From Schizochytrium sp. TIO01 (lineage: Eukaryota > Sar > Bigyra > Thraustochytrida > Thraustochytriidae): DNA of 64,000 bases. The DNA lies in NCBI GenBank assembly GCA_004764695.1, contig SMSO01000004.1:456501-520500 (forward strand), written 5' to 3'. The notes beneath the pieces were generated by a model. The model was not told where the DNA came from, searched no databases, and saw nothing but the letters and a program-made list of their open reading frames with translations. Made by a program: the position numbers and the translations under genes. Positions 35,101 through 48,620 of the stretch are shown here, piece after piece (positions within the stretch are counted from its first letter, which is position 1; each line of letters begins with the position of its first letter).

Positions 35101-35833
35101 TGCTAATCAGGAAATCCCCCCTGAAGTGCAGGCACTTTCGGACGAGTTCAAGCGCAGAATCAAAGCTGGTGAAGCAAAGTTTCGTAGCTCTGGATATAGG
35201 GGCTCAGGGTTTAAATTCACTGATGATGAGAAGACTGCAACGGCTAAACAACAAGAGCTCCTTCGTAAAGCTGAAGCAGCGCAGATGGGTATTGAAGGTG
35301 GAGATGCCGGGGATGATGCCGATGTTTCCGAAAGCATACCGCTCTCTGAGGAGGCTGCAAAGCATGATGAATCAATCGCTCGAGCCCAACGCTTAGAGGA
35401 TAAGTTTGCTTCGGCCTCTAGTTCAAGTTCCCAAGGCGGAGCAGGTGCGACGTCAACGGAACGTGATGATGCTGAGTCTAACCGCATCAAGGCCGGGGTC
35501 ATGGCAGCGATTGAGCGTGCAAAGGATTCGTCGTCTCAATCTACAGAATTTTTGATTATCAACGATTACCCAACCAAGGTTCGTTGGAAGATGACACACA
35601 AGGACACATTGAATGCGGTCACTGATAAGACTGGCGCAGGAGTGACAGTGAAGGGCCAGTATTGTCCTCCAGGCCAGCAGTCCAAGGAGCCTCCTCTATT
35701 TCTGTTAGTTGAAGGTGCCTCAGAGTACGATGTTACACGTGCTGCTGCAGAGCTTAAGCGTATCCTTGAAGAAGCAACTCGTGCAGTTGCTGCGCTCCCC
35801 ATAAATTCATCCACTCGCTACACGGTGCTTTAA
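32114..35833 (+). CDS. PRP5: Spliceosomal DEAD-box RNA helicase, PRP5/DDX46
   Basis: An intronless 1,239-codon gene. The N-terminus holds Lys/His-rich repeats and then an Arg-Ser domain (about 35-130), followed by an acidic region. A DPLDAFM motif near residue 386 is characteristic of Prp5/DDX46. The helicase core follows with Q motif (about 650), AKTGSGKT (about 670), DEAD (about 782), SAT (about 813) and HRIGRTGR (about 960). A C-terminal KH-like region (about 1,150-1,225) completes the DDX46 layout. Prp5 acts in the nucleus, where it uses ATP to help U2 snRNP engage the branch point. The motif set and end domains make the orthology firm. The extended RS domain is closer to human DDX46 than to yeast Prp5, consistent with an intron-containing genome. 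Confidence 0.93.
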   Translation: MGLDDDRLTNDGGRVRKSRSGGEDEHSSSKHSKRDKKHKKKHKRKHKSKHKRSSRSRSRSRSPDDSSSRHRQHRRKRSRRSRSRSNSRSSRSSSESSRSRSRSRSLDNRRYGRDQSSKRPRSRSPSPRKESRDEAKDSRTDLKRQYNNAGTVEHTSRPNELENPSTRDHQSSVQSSASSDLRPARRSRFSDAPPSVESAIENLKAPALAQTTQPSSSSSSVGDRHAEVPDDQGEDDKMRRRRERLQRWKEEQERKRLDEETLKQEENSKSQSADDSAAKVPAITLKLKIPLRGTKKRGLKQRGGNMAAPDVQESENDAFGADEGFSTGFLLPGSAGSNERALSGSRPAFMARAQAQVESNAENAEEDEDRDDMDNGQDAQGDDDPLDAFMAQLEPGPSATNTAQEGAGEGTSNQSNIDAAKPVQSSFNQVISFEEIMKNVGKQKSDTKQLVETEKPNTLANEVSDSGSTNKDTAAANEDDSSFHAAFLEAARKLRNAQDATPSSTFQNGVFANGQAELLKPEAELGRGEEEEDGIGIMGEDDTEQDAILAELEQPTISAIDLLKEKAKKKELPPVDHSKIDYQPFTKNFYVEAPSIQAMSKPLVELIRKDLEITVRGARPFPKPIEEWSQCGLNDRIMNVLMRRGWNVPFAIQRQAVPAIMGGRDVIAVAKTGSGKTLAFVVPMLRHVLDQRPLEQGDGPIALIMAPARELAVQINEEVKKFAKACQIESLCCYGGVSLKEQISSIKRGVEVLVATPGRLIDLLTANNGRLLSLQRVTFLVLDEADRMFDMGFEPQIMKVIRNTRPDRQIVMFSATFPPLVEKVASEVLKEKPTIIVVGGRAKPPSNIKHLVEVRQPNDKFQRLLQILGEWYDEEHQILVFVKSQASCDKLFQQLVEIGYQCLTLHGGKDQIDRDNTVTDFKNKVTTLMLATGVAARGLDVADLRLVINYDVPNHLEELIHRIGRTGRAGRQGTAFTFIVPDEAMYAPDLVKALRDANQEIPPEVQALSDEFKRRIKAGEAKFRSSGYRGSGFKFTDDEKTATAKQQELLRKAEAAQMGIEGGDAGDDADVSESIPLSEEAAKHDESIARAQRLEDKFASASSSSSQGGAGATSTERDDAESNRIKAGVMAAIERAKDSSSQSTEFLIINDYPTKVRWKMTHKDTLNAVTDKTGAGVTVKGQYCPPGQQSKEPPLFLLVEGASEYDVTRAAAELKRILEEATRAVAALPINSSTRYTVL

Positions 35834-37162
35834 TGATTGAATTGTTTTTTAGTCTTTTTAATTTTCAACTTCGGAGCTGGACCTAGTGCGCCTTCTCTCC
35901 CTTTCTTGCTTGGGTCTCGAGGAACTTACGGATTTCATTTGCGACGGGGAATCCGCGAAACCTCCTTTCATTTATCACTATTCATTTTTATTTTCAAGTA
36001 TGTGAACATGCACTGCGCACAGAGTATTGCGAAGCATTAGCCACCCCGGCACCAATATGAGTTCCGTGTTCATAATAAGTGCATTGTGCGCTGGGAGAGA
36101 TTGCATTGCTTATAAACATCACAACGGCATGTTAATTATAATCTTTAATAATCTAAAGTTGAACTGTCCGATTGCAATTTCTTTCATACTTCTTTATGTG
36201 GAATGGAGGTGCGTGTCGCTATCATCGAATAGAGGAGGCAAGCTCTCGCCTTAAAAGGTACGTACGTATTCGTCGCGGCGAGTTGAATTAGTCGGCTCCT
36301 AAGCACGAGAATGACTCTGTTTCTTCACAAATCGTTAGGTTTGGATTCTCCCCATATTTTGCAAGCAGAACTTATTTAAACCTTTACCTTGAATATTATC
36401 CATGTAAATTCATGCAATCTGGCTGAGCTTTTGATATTCATGCAGTGCTAGATGAGGAGTTGAGCTTACGATCAAACATCCACGCCACTCGAGATCCCCA
36501 TAGCCTCTATCTACTATTGTAGTCTGATGATAGGAGGGAATGGTCTGACTAAGCTGGAAGAAGCCTAAAAGAGATACGGAGTCCGTCTTTGTAAGTTTCT
36601 TTGGCGCCTCGCAACACTTTGGCACACTCTGCAACAAAGTGACAATGCTCCACTGATTCTTTTAGTATCGACTGCAGAAGCATCTCGCACGAAAAACTTT
36701 ACCACCAAGATGAGAAAGCGCGCAGAAAGCTAGCTAGCTAGCTCTAGGACGATGATTTTATGTGCTTCAAGTTGGTCGATGGTTGCACGCTGCTCCCACT
36801 ATCTTTTCCTATCCAACTTCCTTTTTTCAGTTAGTACCTGATAAGTAGTAGTGGTAGTAGAAAAGCTCACGCGCACAACAACAGAGCATCAGTCGATGCG
36901 ACTATAGTTCCAGTTAGGTATCTGTTAACGAAGGTAAATGAGTTGGTCAAACAATTCCTAAACATAGGTACGAGCAAGAGTTGTCGAATCGAAGCTCTCG
37001 TGCCCTTTCTCATCGGTGACGAGGCAAAAGCAAGGCTTTGAAGACAGCTTTTGGGCTTGCACTTAAGCTCAAAATTCGTTCTTGAATATACGAGCATTGA
37101 TTCTAGTGGCAAGTAACCTCAGTAGGGAAAGTTTGCTGCCAATACACCAAAGGCAAGGCAAG
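35834..37162. other. Spacer between PRP5 and the mitochondrial-type gene
   Basis: 1.3 kb containing the PRP5 3' UTR and the next promoter. Short ORFs on both strands look random. GCTAGCTAGCTAGC-type runs occur near 36731. Confidence 0.55.
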
Positions 37163-37938
37163 ATGCTGGCTCGTGCAGTGCTCATGAACGCCTCAAAGGC
37201 CGGCACCGGGTTTAACAATGTGGTTGGTGTGAGCGGAGGTTACTCTCGGATTGGTGGTTTCGCGATTAGATCTTTGTCGACAAAGGTGCCAGAGGAGGTG
37301 CCTGATAAATCGCATATAGTGTTGCAGGATGGCGAAGAGTACCGTGTTCCTGCAACGGAGGAGGTTCTGGAAATGCCACGCAAGTTTCGCCAACTGAGCA
37401 ACGAAAGCATCTTTGAACTCTCAATTCATGGAAAACATGGGGCCACTCGTGAACGTCTTGTTCGTGAAATCATGCGTGTTGACAACTGCTCCTGGGTTGC
37501 GGCACGTGACAAGGTGCGTGAGATGAACGAGACCAATGACCAATTCCGCTTTGTAGCACAGGTTCCATACTACGTTGGCGTTTCCAGTGCATTTTTGGGG
37601 GGGTTCGCTTCGTTACCACTTGTCTTCCACAAGGGCACTGTGATTTGGTTTGCTGAGAACATTGTCAAGATGGACCCTGCTGATATTCCTGTTGAAGAAA
37701 TGACCAGCTGGTGGACTGTTGGGTCCTTCTCGTGGTCCTACATGGAGCCTTTGCTTGGCACCCTTTCCTTTGTTCTTCTGGCTGCCCAGTTCATGCGAAA
37801 CAATATGCAGCACTTGGAGTTCCACCCCTACTCGTCAAAATTAACTCAATGCGTGGAAACCGTCTGTGCAAACTTTACCCTAAGTATGATGAAAACATCG
37901 TCCGTGAGTTTGCAATTACAGATTCCTGGAACAGATAA
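37163..37938 (+). CDS. Mitochondrial-type two-helix membrane protein with a one-base frame break
   Basis: I do not recognise the family. From ATG 37163 (an earlier in-frame TTG is not a credible start) the N-terminus is basic and Ser/Ala-rich with an RSLSTK-type end, typical of a mitochondrial presequence. Hydrophobic helices lie at about 133-155 and 190-212. The frame changes at an AAAA run (37837-37840): upstream the reading is ...FHPYSSK, while downstream the good continuation RGNRLCKLYPKYDENIV...SWNR with stop at 37936-37938 is in the other frame. One extra A would join them into about 258 residues. No GT-AG pair explains the shift. Either the assembly is missing a base or the allele is broken. 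Left unshifted, the ORF continues with implausible sequence to 37996. Confidence 0.7.
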
Positions 37939-38504
37939 TTTATTTGGATTTAGTCTTTTCGTGCTCAGACTTCCTTTAATTATCAACACAGCATAAATTC
38001 TATCAAAGCAGGATACATCAAAGCCACTATTACAGAATAGAGAGATTTTCCCGCAGCTGTCGATTTTTTTTTGCAATTCTTTCGAAAGATAAAAATTAAA
38101 ACAGACAATAACTAGTTGAAGGACATGGATGATTTTGACAAAAGATCGTTGCCAACCGTAGTTATAGTAGTAACGAAGCTGGTTAAAATGCTATATTTTC
38201 ATCTATGTGTGCTTAAGAACTCTACCGTTTCTGACACAAGGAATTAAGAAGACATTGATACGAAGATAGGGGATCTTAAAGAATATTGAACTACTTTCTT
38301 TGTTAATTAGTTGGCATGTATCTGCGCGCATGGCGACATCAGAAAAATCAATTTTAATTCAAATTGTTGTTCTTGTTGTTGTTGTTGTTTAAAAAAGGAG
38401 ATAATTACTGCTGGGTTGTTGTGCCTGAACTCCTTCCTTGAGTGTAATGAACACGAGGTTATAACAAAAGACAAATCTGCGAGCAAACGATGTTCGCATC
38501 CTCA
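37939..38504. other. Convergent 3' spacer
   Basis: 566 bp between converging genes, AT-rich, with a GTT run near 38365-38390. No gene seen. Confidence 0.55.
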
Positions 38505-41889
<3,385 letters not shown>

Positions 41890-42233
41890 GGCGTCTGGTT
41901 GGAGTTGAAGACAAAGTACTGGAAAAAAAAGTAGATGATGAAGATCCGGATCAAGGCAAAGGTCAACAACCGTCAGTTAGACGCGACTGCGAGCGACTAG
42001 AATGCACAGACAAGGCAAGCTACAAAGCTGCGCAGCGTCTGGCCTCCAGAGACAATTGATTGCGAGCGGGAAGTCTGCGCGCTTCAAGGTGGCGCTTGCT
42101 TCGTTCGCTCTTTCTGATTATGCTGTCTACCAACATATATATACATATATGTATGTTTTACCAATGATTGTTTTTCCTACTAAAAACAATGCGCAGCTCG
42201 GAAGGAAGGAGAAGGAACCTCAAACTCTCCAAG
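41890..42233. promoter_or_regulatory. Divergent promoter region of DBP2 and a mitochondrial-type ORF
   Basis: 344 bp between two divergent starts, with an alternating ATATATAC stretch near 42136-42150 that could be a TATA-like element for either side. Confidence 0.4.
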
Positions 42234-42500
42234 ATGGCATCGGCAGCTCTTGCGCGAACAGCGGCCGTAGGACCAGGTGTACGCTACGCACTCGCAGGCC
42301 GCGTTCGAGGGCTTTCTTTTGCCAGCAAAATGCCAGAGGCTCGTCAAAGCTTCATGGTGATGCCTTCGAAGTTGGTGGATGGTTGGTTGGTCATTTGCCA
42401 TACAGACGTAATCTGCCATAACAAAATGCACCTCGCCGGTCTTTTCCTTCCACCCATTGTGCCCAAAATTAGTTACTGGAATGAAATAACTCAGGATTGA
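42234..42500 (+). CDS. Small protein with mitochondrial-type presequence
   Basis: ATG 42234 sits in a strong context (CCAAG ATG G) similar to that at 37163. The first 35 residues are Ala/Arg-rich without acids, typical of a mitochondrial targeting sequence (ALARTAAVGPGVRYALAGR). The frame gives 88 residues. The part after about residue 48 is less convincing and may be intron, with possible donors near 42369-42376, so the protein might continue in an exon I cannot place. Not recognised. Confidence 0.4.
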   Translation: MASAALARTAAVGPGVRYALAGRVRGLSFASKMPEARQSFMVMPSKLVDGWLVICHTDVICHNKMHLAGLFLPPIVPKISYWNEITQD

Positions 42501-42686
42501 GACGTTATCCACGAGCCAAATCGCGCCTAGCTAGAGCTAGAGAAGATCATGTCATCCTTCACGGACAAGGTATCAGGGTTTGGAAAAAGCTGTCTCGCAT
42601 AGTATACACCTGAGCCATCTTGTGGACGGAGGCATAGTTTAATGGAAAAGCAACAGTAGGCACCTGTAATTGAAAGTAAGTCCGCT

Positions 42687-43112
42687 TCAGTATGAAAGAA
42701 GCTCAACAAACGCCCTTTCCATTGGGCGGCTTTTAAAAGCACTCCGAGCAGTGGATTCAGAAGCCCCAATCGAAAGGAAGTCACTACGGAAGTCAACTTG
42801 CGATGAATCTGATAAATTGATAAATTGACAATTTGATAAATTGGTCCTGATTTTAATTAATCACAAAACCATGTCGAATTCCATTTCTAAAGAGTTGATT
42901 ACGAAGAAGCACTTGCAACGCAGCAGACCCATTCGATCGCGACTGACTTGCCGGCACCCAAGGCTTAGGTATCTTGGCATGGCATCAGTTTCCCAGACTT
43001 ACCTGAGCGGAGCTTCATAAAGGCATGCGGCGACTGGGTCTTTTGCAAGCATCGAAACACGCGTTATGCCATACGGCACATCAAAGTGAAAGCCAAATGG
43101 TAAATCGCTCAT
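42687..43112 (-). CDS. Uncharacterised spliced candidate, 5' end unclear
   Basis: An open frame on the minus strand (about 43300 down to 43003) ends at a perfect CAG/GTAAGT donor. A 219-nt intron to acceptor CGTAG (42784) continues the frame to TGA at 42687. The first in-frame ATG is 43112, but the frame is open far upstream of it, so an earlier exon probably supplies the start. Not recognised; another acceptor at about 42798 would give a different frame. Confidence 0.2.
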
Positions 43113-45360
43113 CCATTCATGAGCGACCGAATACAAGAACTGAAAGACAGTGAAGATGATGATGTTCTCTAGTCCTCGATTCTCCACCTCGAGCGTTGCG
43201 TGGCGTGGCGCGGCAGCTTTAGCTAGCTCGGTTCTTATGTAGTACGTAATAGTGCAATTCCAAGTGAGACCTCATGCTTTCCTCAGGACGAAGCGGACAT
43301 CAAGATCGCTTTGCATTTCTTCAAGTTGGACGTCTCGGCGATGACTTGGAGGTCAATTTTCCGAGGTTCGATTTTTTGAGGTTGCAAAAAACGAGGAAAA
43401 CAAAGCGGAAGCAGAAATAAGGTTTCCAAAGAGAGGGAGCTTCTGACTTAGGTTTTGTGTTCTATGGGTGATGAGAAAATGACGATGATCAAGTTCATTC
43501 AGTTGTACCCACTGCTTGCTCCAAACTCCTATTCCTCCAGCTAAAGTGAACGGATGGCGAGCGCTGTCACAGTCCCGGGGCTCCTGTGACTCTTAGACTA
43601 AGATTCTCTCTCTTCGTGGTTATAGACAGCATAAGTACATGATTGATTTATATTTTTTATTTGTAATTTGTAAATTTAAAAGGGTCTCTAATTTATAATG
43701 ATCTTATTTTTCATTTTAGCTTGCAACATAGTAGGAAGGCGATTCCAGCGATGTTGTTGATGATGATATTGTTGTTGTTGTTGTTATTGTTGTTGTTGAA
43801 GATGATGATGATGGAGTTTACGCTGACCGCCTGCCTGCCTGGTAGCTTCATCGGGGCTGGTTCAGATAGCGTCCAGGCCTGAGGCGAGTAAGATCCCCAC
43901 TCGAGTTGGCAAGTTTGACTTCCAGCTTCATTATATTCTCATTTTATAAATGTTTAATTTATAAAATGGGGACAACACATAGGCAACTAACTACTTACGA
44001 TGCAACCTAAAAGGCAATCTGAGAGGACAAGAAGATATGAATCCATCCGCATTCTGCCTACTCAGGCTAAAGAAGATACATTAATTAGAATGAAATTTGA
44101 GGATACCGCGAGAACCTATTGATCATCTCGAATGATGAAAGACTCTGCATTCGCAGCCGATTCACACCATTTCATTGACGTCATGATTGCCATGATTGCC
44201 ATCACTGCGTCATTGCACTGTCATTCTTCGTCATAACTATTGATGATATTTCTCAACAATTTCGAAAGCAGAGTCTTTCAGCATCACCCAGACACAAGTA
44301 TCGCCACTTGTCAAGCTTTCCTCTGGCAGGCAGGAATTGTGTAAGGGCGTTAATTTAGGAAACTATGAATTCTACTTGTAGCTATTTTAATTTATCTCAT
44401 GTGGTTTTTACGGATCCCCGTAAGTCTTTCGTGATTTCACAGCACAGCCGCAGCAGCGGCGGCCTGTTTACTCATGGTGTTGCTCGTCGTCACCTATAGT
44501 ATTCGTGTGGGCGTGCCTTAATTCAAGAGATGGTGTGATTCAAGATGTAAAACCTTCTTCTCCAACCTGCTCTATCCCTCAAAATGCATTTAGAATTGCA
44601 TTAATTTAGCGTCATCGATTTTCCCTCATATCCAGCACAAGCCCCGCTCCTTTCCTCTTCCTTTATCAGGACAAGGGAAGGCGCATTCGCAGAGCACGTA
44701 TGGACTCCTTTCTTTGGCAGAGTAGCTAGCACCCTATATCTACCAAATTCCTGGACTTGGGATTTGATCTATTGCGCCTTGCAAGTTAATTCCTCCGCCT
44801 TCACTAAATAAATTTATCTCCGTGGATCTCGGCATTGGAGCCTTCGATTCGAGCCCCAACCTTGTCTTGCGTTTTTCCTTTCTTCATGGCAGCAATGCTT
44901 ATGGAACTCTTCCTGTGCCAACACAACAGCACTCTCGAGCGATTGCTTGCTTCTTTCTTTCTGTCACTAATAACTAGCTACTACTAGTGGCTAACTAGCT
45001 AGGGTAGCTAACTGACGCAACGAACTAACTTTGTGGAAAGGAAGAAAGAAAGCAAAGGCTGTCCTGTCTGTCTATCCCATGATGGTGCGTCTTCCTAGTG
45101 CTTCAAGTTGCCGTGACTCGCTATGTATCTCTCTCTCTACCTATACTTGGCTTCGATCTGGGCAAATCAAGGACCCAAGTTGAAGTCCCGCTTCATCGCT
45201 TCGAGTTACTTACTAGGTACGTGTGTCTTTCTTTTCCCAGTTCTTGCTTTTTATTATCTATTTCTCAACAACGTTTTAGTCTTTCTGTTCATACATTGAT
45301 ACATCCATACATTCATCATCCTCGTCCATTCATGCATTCTTCATTCATGTACATATTCAC

Positions 45361-45454
45361 TCATTCATTCATTCATTCATTCATTCATTCATTCATTCAT
45401 TCATTCATTCATTCATTCATTCATTCATTCATTCATTCATTCATTCATTCATTC
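45361..45454. repeat. (TCAT)n microsatellite, 94 bp
   Basis: About 23 nearly perfect TCAT units, one of the two longest arrays in the window, preceded by degenerate copies from about 45300. Confidence 0.97.
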
Positions 45455-45847
45455 GTTAATTAATTGAGTCCTCGCTGTTTTCTGACGCACTGTTCGTTCT
45501 GAATCGACGCATAGCGCCTGAATCAGCTTCTTTCCGCGACTTCCTTCAGAAACAAGCATGCGGATTCGCCTCGCAGACCAAGTGGCACTCGCTGACTTTT
45601 CGCTCCTCCACCTTTTCGACCCATCGATCGATCGACGGGACTACCTCTTTTGCGGATGGTCTTTGAAAAAGTTCTTCTCTCTTTCGAGCATTCATTTCCT
45701 CAGTCCGCGCAACGATGGTGCCAGCACCCCAGCTAGCCTAATCTCTACCACGCGGTGATCTGTCCACTGTACTGCCTAAGTCCTGCTTCGAGTAGAATTA
45801 GAGGCGCTAAGGGTTAGAGAGAGGGCGTTTATTAGAGGGGTGGAGTG

Positions 45848-45920
45848 TTTGTTTTGTTTTGTATTGTTTTGTTTTGTTTTGTTTTGTATTGTTTTGTATT
45901 GTTTTGTATTGTTTTGTTTC
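45848..45920. repeat. (TTTTG)n pentanucleotide array
   Basis: About 14 units, several with a TATTG variant. Confidence 0.93.
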
Positions 45921-46171
45921 GTTCATTCTCTGACGAAGCGAAAATTGGGTATTTGCTGTGCGCGAATGAATTGCCTTAGCCGCGTCGAAGCTCGGCGGTT
46001 TGCTTGGACGTTCTCATGTTGGTTGGTACAGACAGACCACTGTCTGGGGCTTTCTGGGCAGCAAGCACCTTGGGTTGGAGATGGATGCCCTTGAAGATTC
46101 CTGCTGCTGTTCTGCTTCTGTTCAAGTTCCGGGCTGTTTGCTTGTTTCCTTTTGTTGCTTTCATTGCCGCT

Positions 46172-46203
<32 letters not shown>

Positions 46204-46204
46204 T
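46172..46204. repeat. (CTTT)n microsatellite
   Basis: About eight units ending 27 bp before a possible upstream start codon of the phosphatase gene. Confidence 0.95.
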
Positions 46205-46230
46205 GAGCTACGTCCTCATTATTGAGGGCT

Positions 46231-46290
46231 ATGGACTCCTACCTGGACGCGCAAAGCTATTTTGATAGAAGCTACTTAGGGAGGGAGGTT
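46231..46290 (+). other. Possible 5' exon or uORF of the phosphatase gene
   Basis: ATG 46231 opens 20 codons ending in GTT at a perfect donor GTAAGT. The T-rich acceptor ending at 46519 would give a uORF ending in TGA at 46592-46594, overlapping the phosphatase start. A weaker acceptor ending at 46547 (GACTTAG) would fuse the 20 residues in frame to the phosphatase. Confidence 0.4.
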
Positions 46291-46562
46291 GTAAGTCTCT
46301 CTTCTTTTTTCTTTTTCCGTTCATGGGTAGTTGAAATACGTAGTGTGTCTTATGTATGTTCTATTCACTACAATTTGGTAAGAAGGAGAAGAAGAAGAGA
46401 AAACAGTGTTTCTGATGATAAAAGAGTATATGATTGATTATTTGTTTTATTCTTAAAGGAAAAGAGTATTGGTTCAACGAGGTGTGCTTTTCTTCTTACT
46501 CTTTTTTTTTCATCATCAGCTCCCCAGCAAAGTCCGAATCGACTTAGCTGGCACCTCCGTTG

Positions 46563-48620
46563 ATGCGGAGGAGACGCTTGGGCGAGATGGTTGACCAATT
46601 CTCAGAGCATGGTGACCATTACGGCGACCTAGAGCACAATGCGTTTGTGGTGAGCCCGAGAAACCTCAAGTCGGACGCCAAAGATCGGCGGATCCGAGCC
46701 AACAGAGGGAGGCCGACCAACGGCGACAACGTGCAAAGCTGCTTCAGAACTAGGACAGCCATCTGCGTAATGTCCATACTCGGGTTTATCATCGTCATTG
46801 CTATGATGCTCGTAAACGAAGATGGTGCCAATATCTCAAGACAATCTGTCAACGACTTAATCTTCACAGTCCTTCAAAGAAGTAACCAGGGAAGCACAGA
46901 TCAGGACTCGCAGACATATGCCACCAAGTCTACGACAGTCGACCTGCCTCGTGAGAGGCTTCGCCTCTCATTGGACTCAACTAAATTTCTTGATATCACA
47001 CAGGTATCGCTCACCTTAGGGGCCTCCGAACGAGATCTGATTGTTAGCTTCGTAGTAGAGGAACCCAAAGTCAGGCGGTCAGACCGAACATGCCAGATAC
47101 TTGATGAAGCGGATCGTGGGTTCCGCCTTCAAGCTTGGCCTGACCCTAAGGAGGAAGTCAAGTTGTTCAACGGCAGCGAAGATGTTCCTATTCTCGCTAA
47201 TTTTACACGGCAGTCAGGTTGTGTAGTGTCCTCAACAGCGGGGTTGTACAAGTGGCACTATTTTGTTGGAAGCATTCATGGTTTGCTCCCAGGTCGAAAG
47301 TATCATTATGAGATTGGTCAGCTTTTGGTGGATGATGCAACAAAGAAAATTGATCTTCATAGAAAAGCTGCCCCCGGGGTTTTCAAAACCTCATTTTACT
47401 CCATGCGTACGCTTAATTCTCAACCTGAAATCGTCGTGCTTGGCGACACTGGCCCGAAAAGTTGCGCAACAGTATTGTCTACTATCGGAAACGAAATCGA
47501 TCAAAGAAGAGTTAGTTTGGCCGTTCATGTTGGTGACATTTCCTATGTGTCCAATCAAGGGGAGTGTTGGAAATTGCCTGATGATTCGCCAAGATTCTGT
47601 GAATGGGACTGCACTCGCTCAGAAAAATGTGGTGGTCGATTAAGGACCAGGGACCTAGACTTCTCTCGTTGGGCTAGTTTTGCAGACTTATTCCAGCAAG
47701 TTTCTTCCCGAGTACCCGTTATTTCAACAATGGGCAATCACGATAACGATTTGCATTGGTTCTTTCGCTTTCGGCCTCCGGTGCCGGAATATTTTCCACA
47801 TGTAAAGTTTTCGGCCTCGGAAGGCCCAATTCATGGCGTGCGCAAACATGTAGATATATCAAAGTATGCTTCAAGTCGCATCCAGGAACTTGAAGGCGCA
47901 GCATTCGGTATTGAAAGTGTAAAGCAGCAGGCAATCGTAAATGAGCTCCTAGCTGAACCTTACTTCTTCAGCATCGATGCTGGTCCCTTCCATATTATTT
48001 CTATTCAATCAGAAGACAACGGGGTCAACCCATATGAGCGCGCAACCTCTGCGCCTTGGACACCTGCGCAGGATGCTCGCTTTAACAAACATTATGGCAC
48101 ATTTTCTGCTCAGTATGCATGGCTTAAAAATGACCTCGAGTCTGTAGACCGCACAATAACACCCTGGGTTATCCTCATTTCTCATCGACCATATTTTTCA
48201 ACCTCAAGGCATCATCCGAATTGTTTGGCGGGAGGAGACTGGTTTGGCTGCAGATTCCGGGAACTTTATGCACCTTTGATTGAGAACAACGGCGTAAACC
48301 TTGTCCTAAATGGGCATTCACATCATTATTCAAGAACTTTTCCAATCCATTACAATACTAACACTAATCTGGCTGAACTGAGTGGCCCTCAAGGGACCAC
48401 TTCCAATACAAGGAACGCACCGGTGTATGTAATTATTGGGACCGGAGGTATGGAGCTAGAACGCGGATTCTTTGACCAGCCTAACTGGGTTGGATTTCGC
48501 ACGGCTGACGATTATGGCCACGCTTGGCTTAAAGCTATGGATTTTTCCAAGTTAACATGGAACTATCATTCAGTATCTCAAGCAAACAAATTGATAGATG
48601 CTACCACATTTGAACAATAG
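46563..48620 (+). CDS. Membrane-anchored purple acid phosphatase-type metallophosphoesterase
   Basis: From ATG 46563 the frame encodes 685 residues. A basic cytosolic tail precedes a single transmembrane helix (66-84), giving a type II or signal-anchor topology with the catalytic domain in the lumen or outside. All five metal-ligand blocks of purple acid phosphatases appear in order: GDTG (294-297), GDISY (324-328), GNHD (391-394), ILISH (His541) and GHSH (584-587). An N-terminal fibronectin-like domain, usual in plant-type high-molecular-weight enzymes, plausibly fills about 130-280. These enzymes hydrolyse phosphate esters at acidic pH with a dinuclear metal centre. An in-frame stop at 46545-46547 fixes the unspliced start; upstream splicing may add residues. 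AATAAA follows the stop within 10 bases. Confidence 0.9.
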   Translation: MRRRRLGEMVDQFSEHGDHYGDLEHNAFVVSPRNLKSDAKDRRIRANRGRPTNGDNVQSCFRTRTAICVMSILGFIIVIAMMLVNEDGANISRQSVNDLIFTVLQRSNQGSTDQDSQTYATKSTTVDLPRERLRLSLDSTKFLDITQVSLTLGASERDLIVSFVVEEPKVRRSDRTCQILDEADRGFRLQAWPDPKEEVKLFNGSEDVPILANFTRQSGCVVSSTAGLYKWHYFVGSIHGLLPGRKYHYEIGQLLVDDATKKIDLHRKAAPGVFKTSFYSMRTLNSQPEIVVLGDTGPKSCATVLSTIGNEIDQRRVSLAVHVGDISYVSNQGECWKLPDDSPRFCEWDCTRSEKCGGRLRTRDLDFSRWASFADLFQQVSSRVPVISTMGNHDNDLHWFFRFRPPVPEYFPHVKFSASEGPIHGVRKHVDISKYASSRIQELEGAAFGIESVKQQAIVNELLAEPYFFSIDAGPFHIISIQSEDNGVNPYERATSAPWTPAQDARFNKHYGTFSAQYAWLKNDLESVDRTITPWVILISHRPYFSTSRHHPNCLAGGDWFGCRFRELYAPLIENNGVNLVLNGHSHHYSRTFPIHYNTNTNLAELSGPQGTTSNTRNAPVYVIIGTGGMELERGFFDQPNWVGFRTADDYGHAWLKAMDFSKLTWNYHSVSQANKLIDATTFEQ

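Larger units (their letters stand above)
43113..46230. other. Spacer with microsatellites
   Basis: About 3.1 kb. It includes GTT/GAT trinucleotide runs near 43740-43815, a 94-bp TCAT array and a TTTTG array. ORFs here are products of the repeats. Confidence 0.6.

Noticed and set aside
42600-42680. tRNA-like A-box string (TAGTTTAATGG)
   Set aside because: No B-box or pairing acceptor stem follows.
45098-45463. 121-codon ORF ending in His-Ser-Phe-Ile repeats
   Set aside because: Produced by the TCAT array, which lacks stops in this frame.
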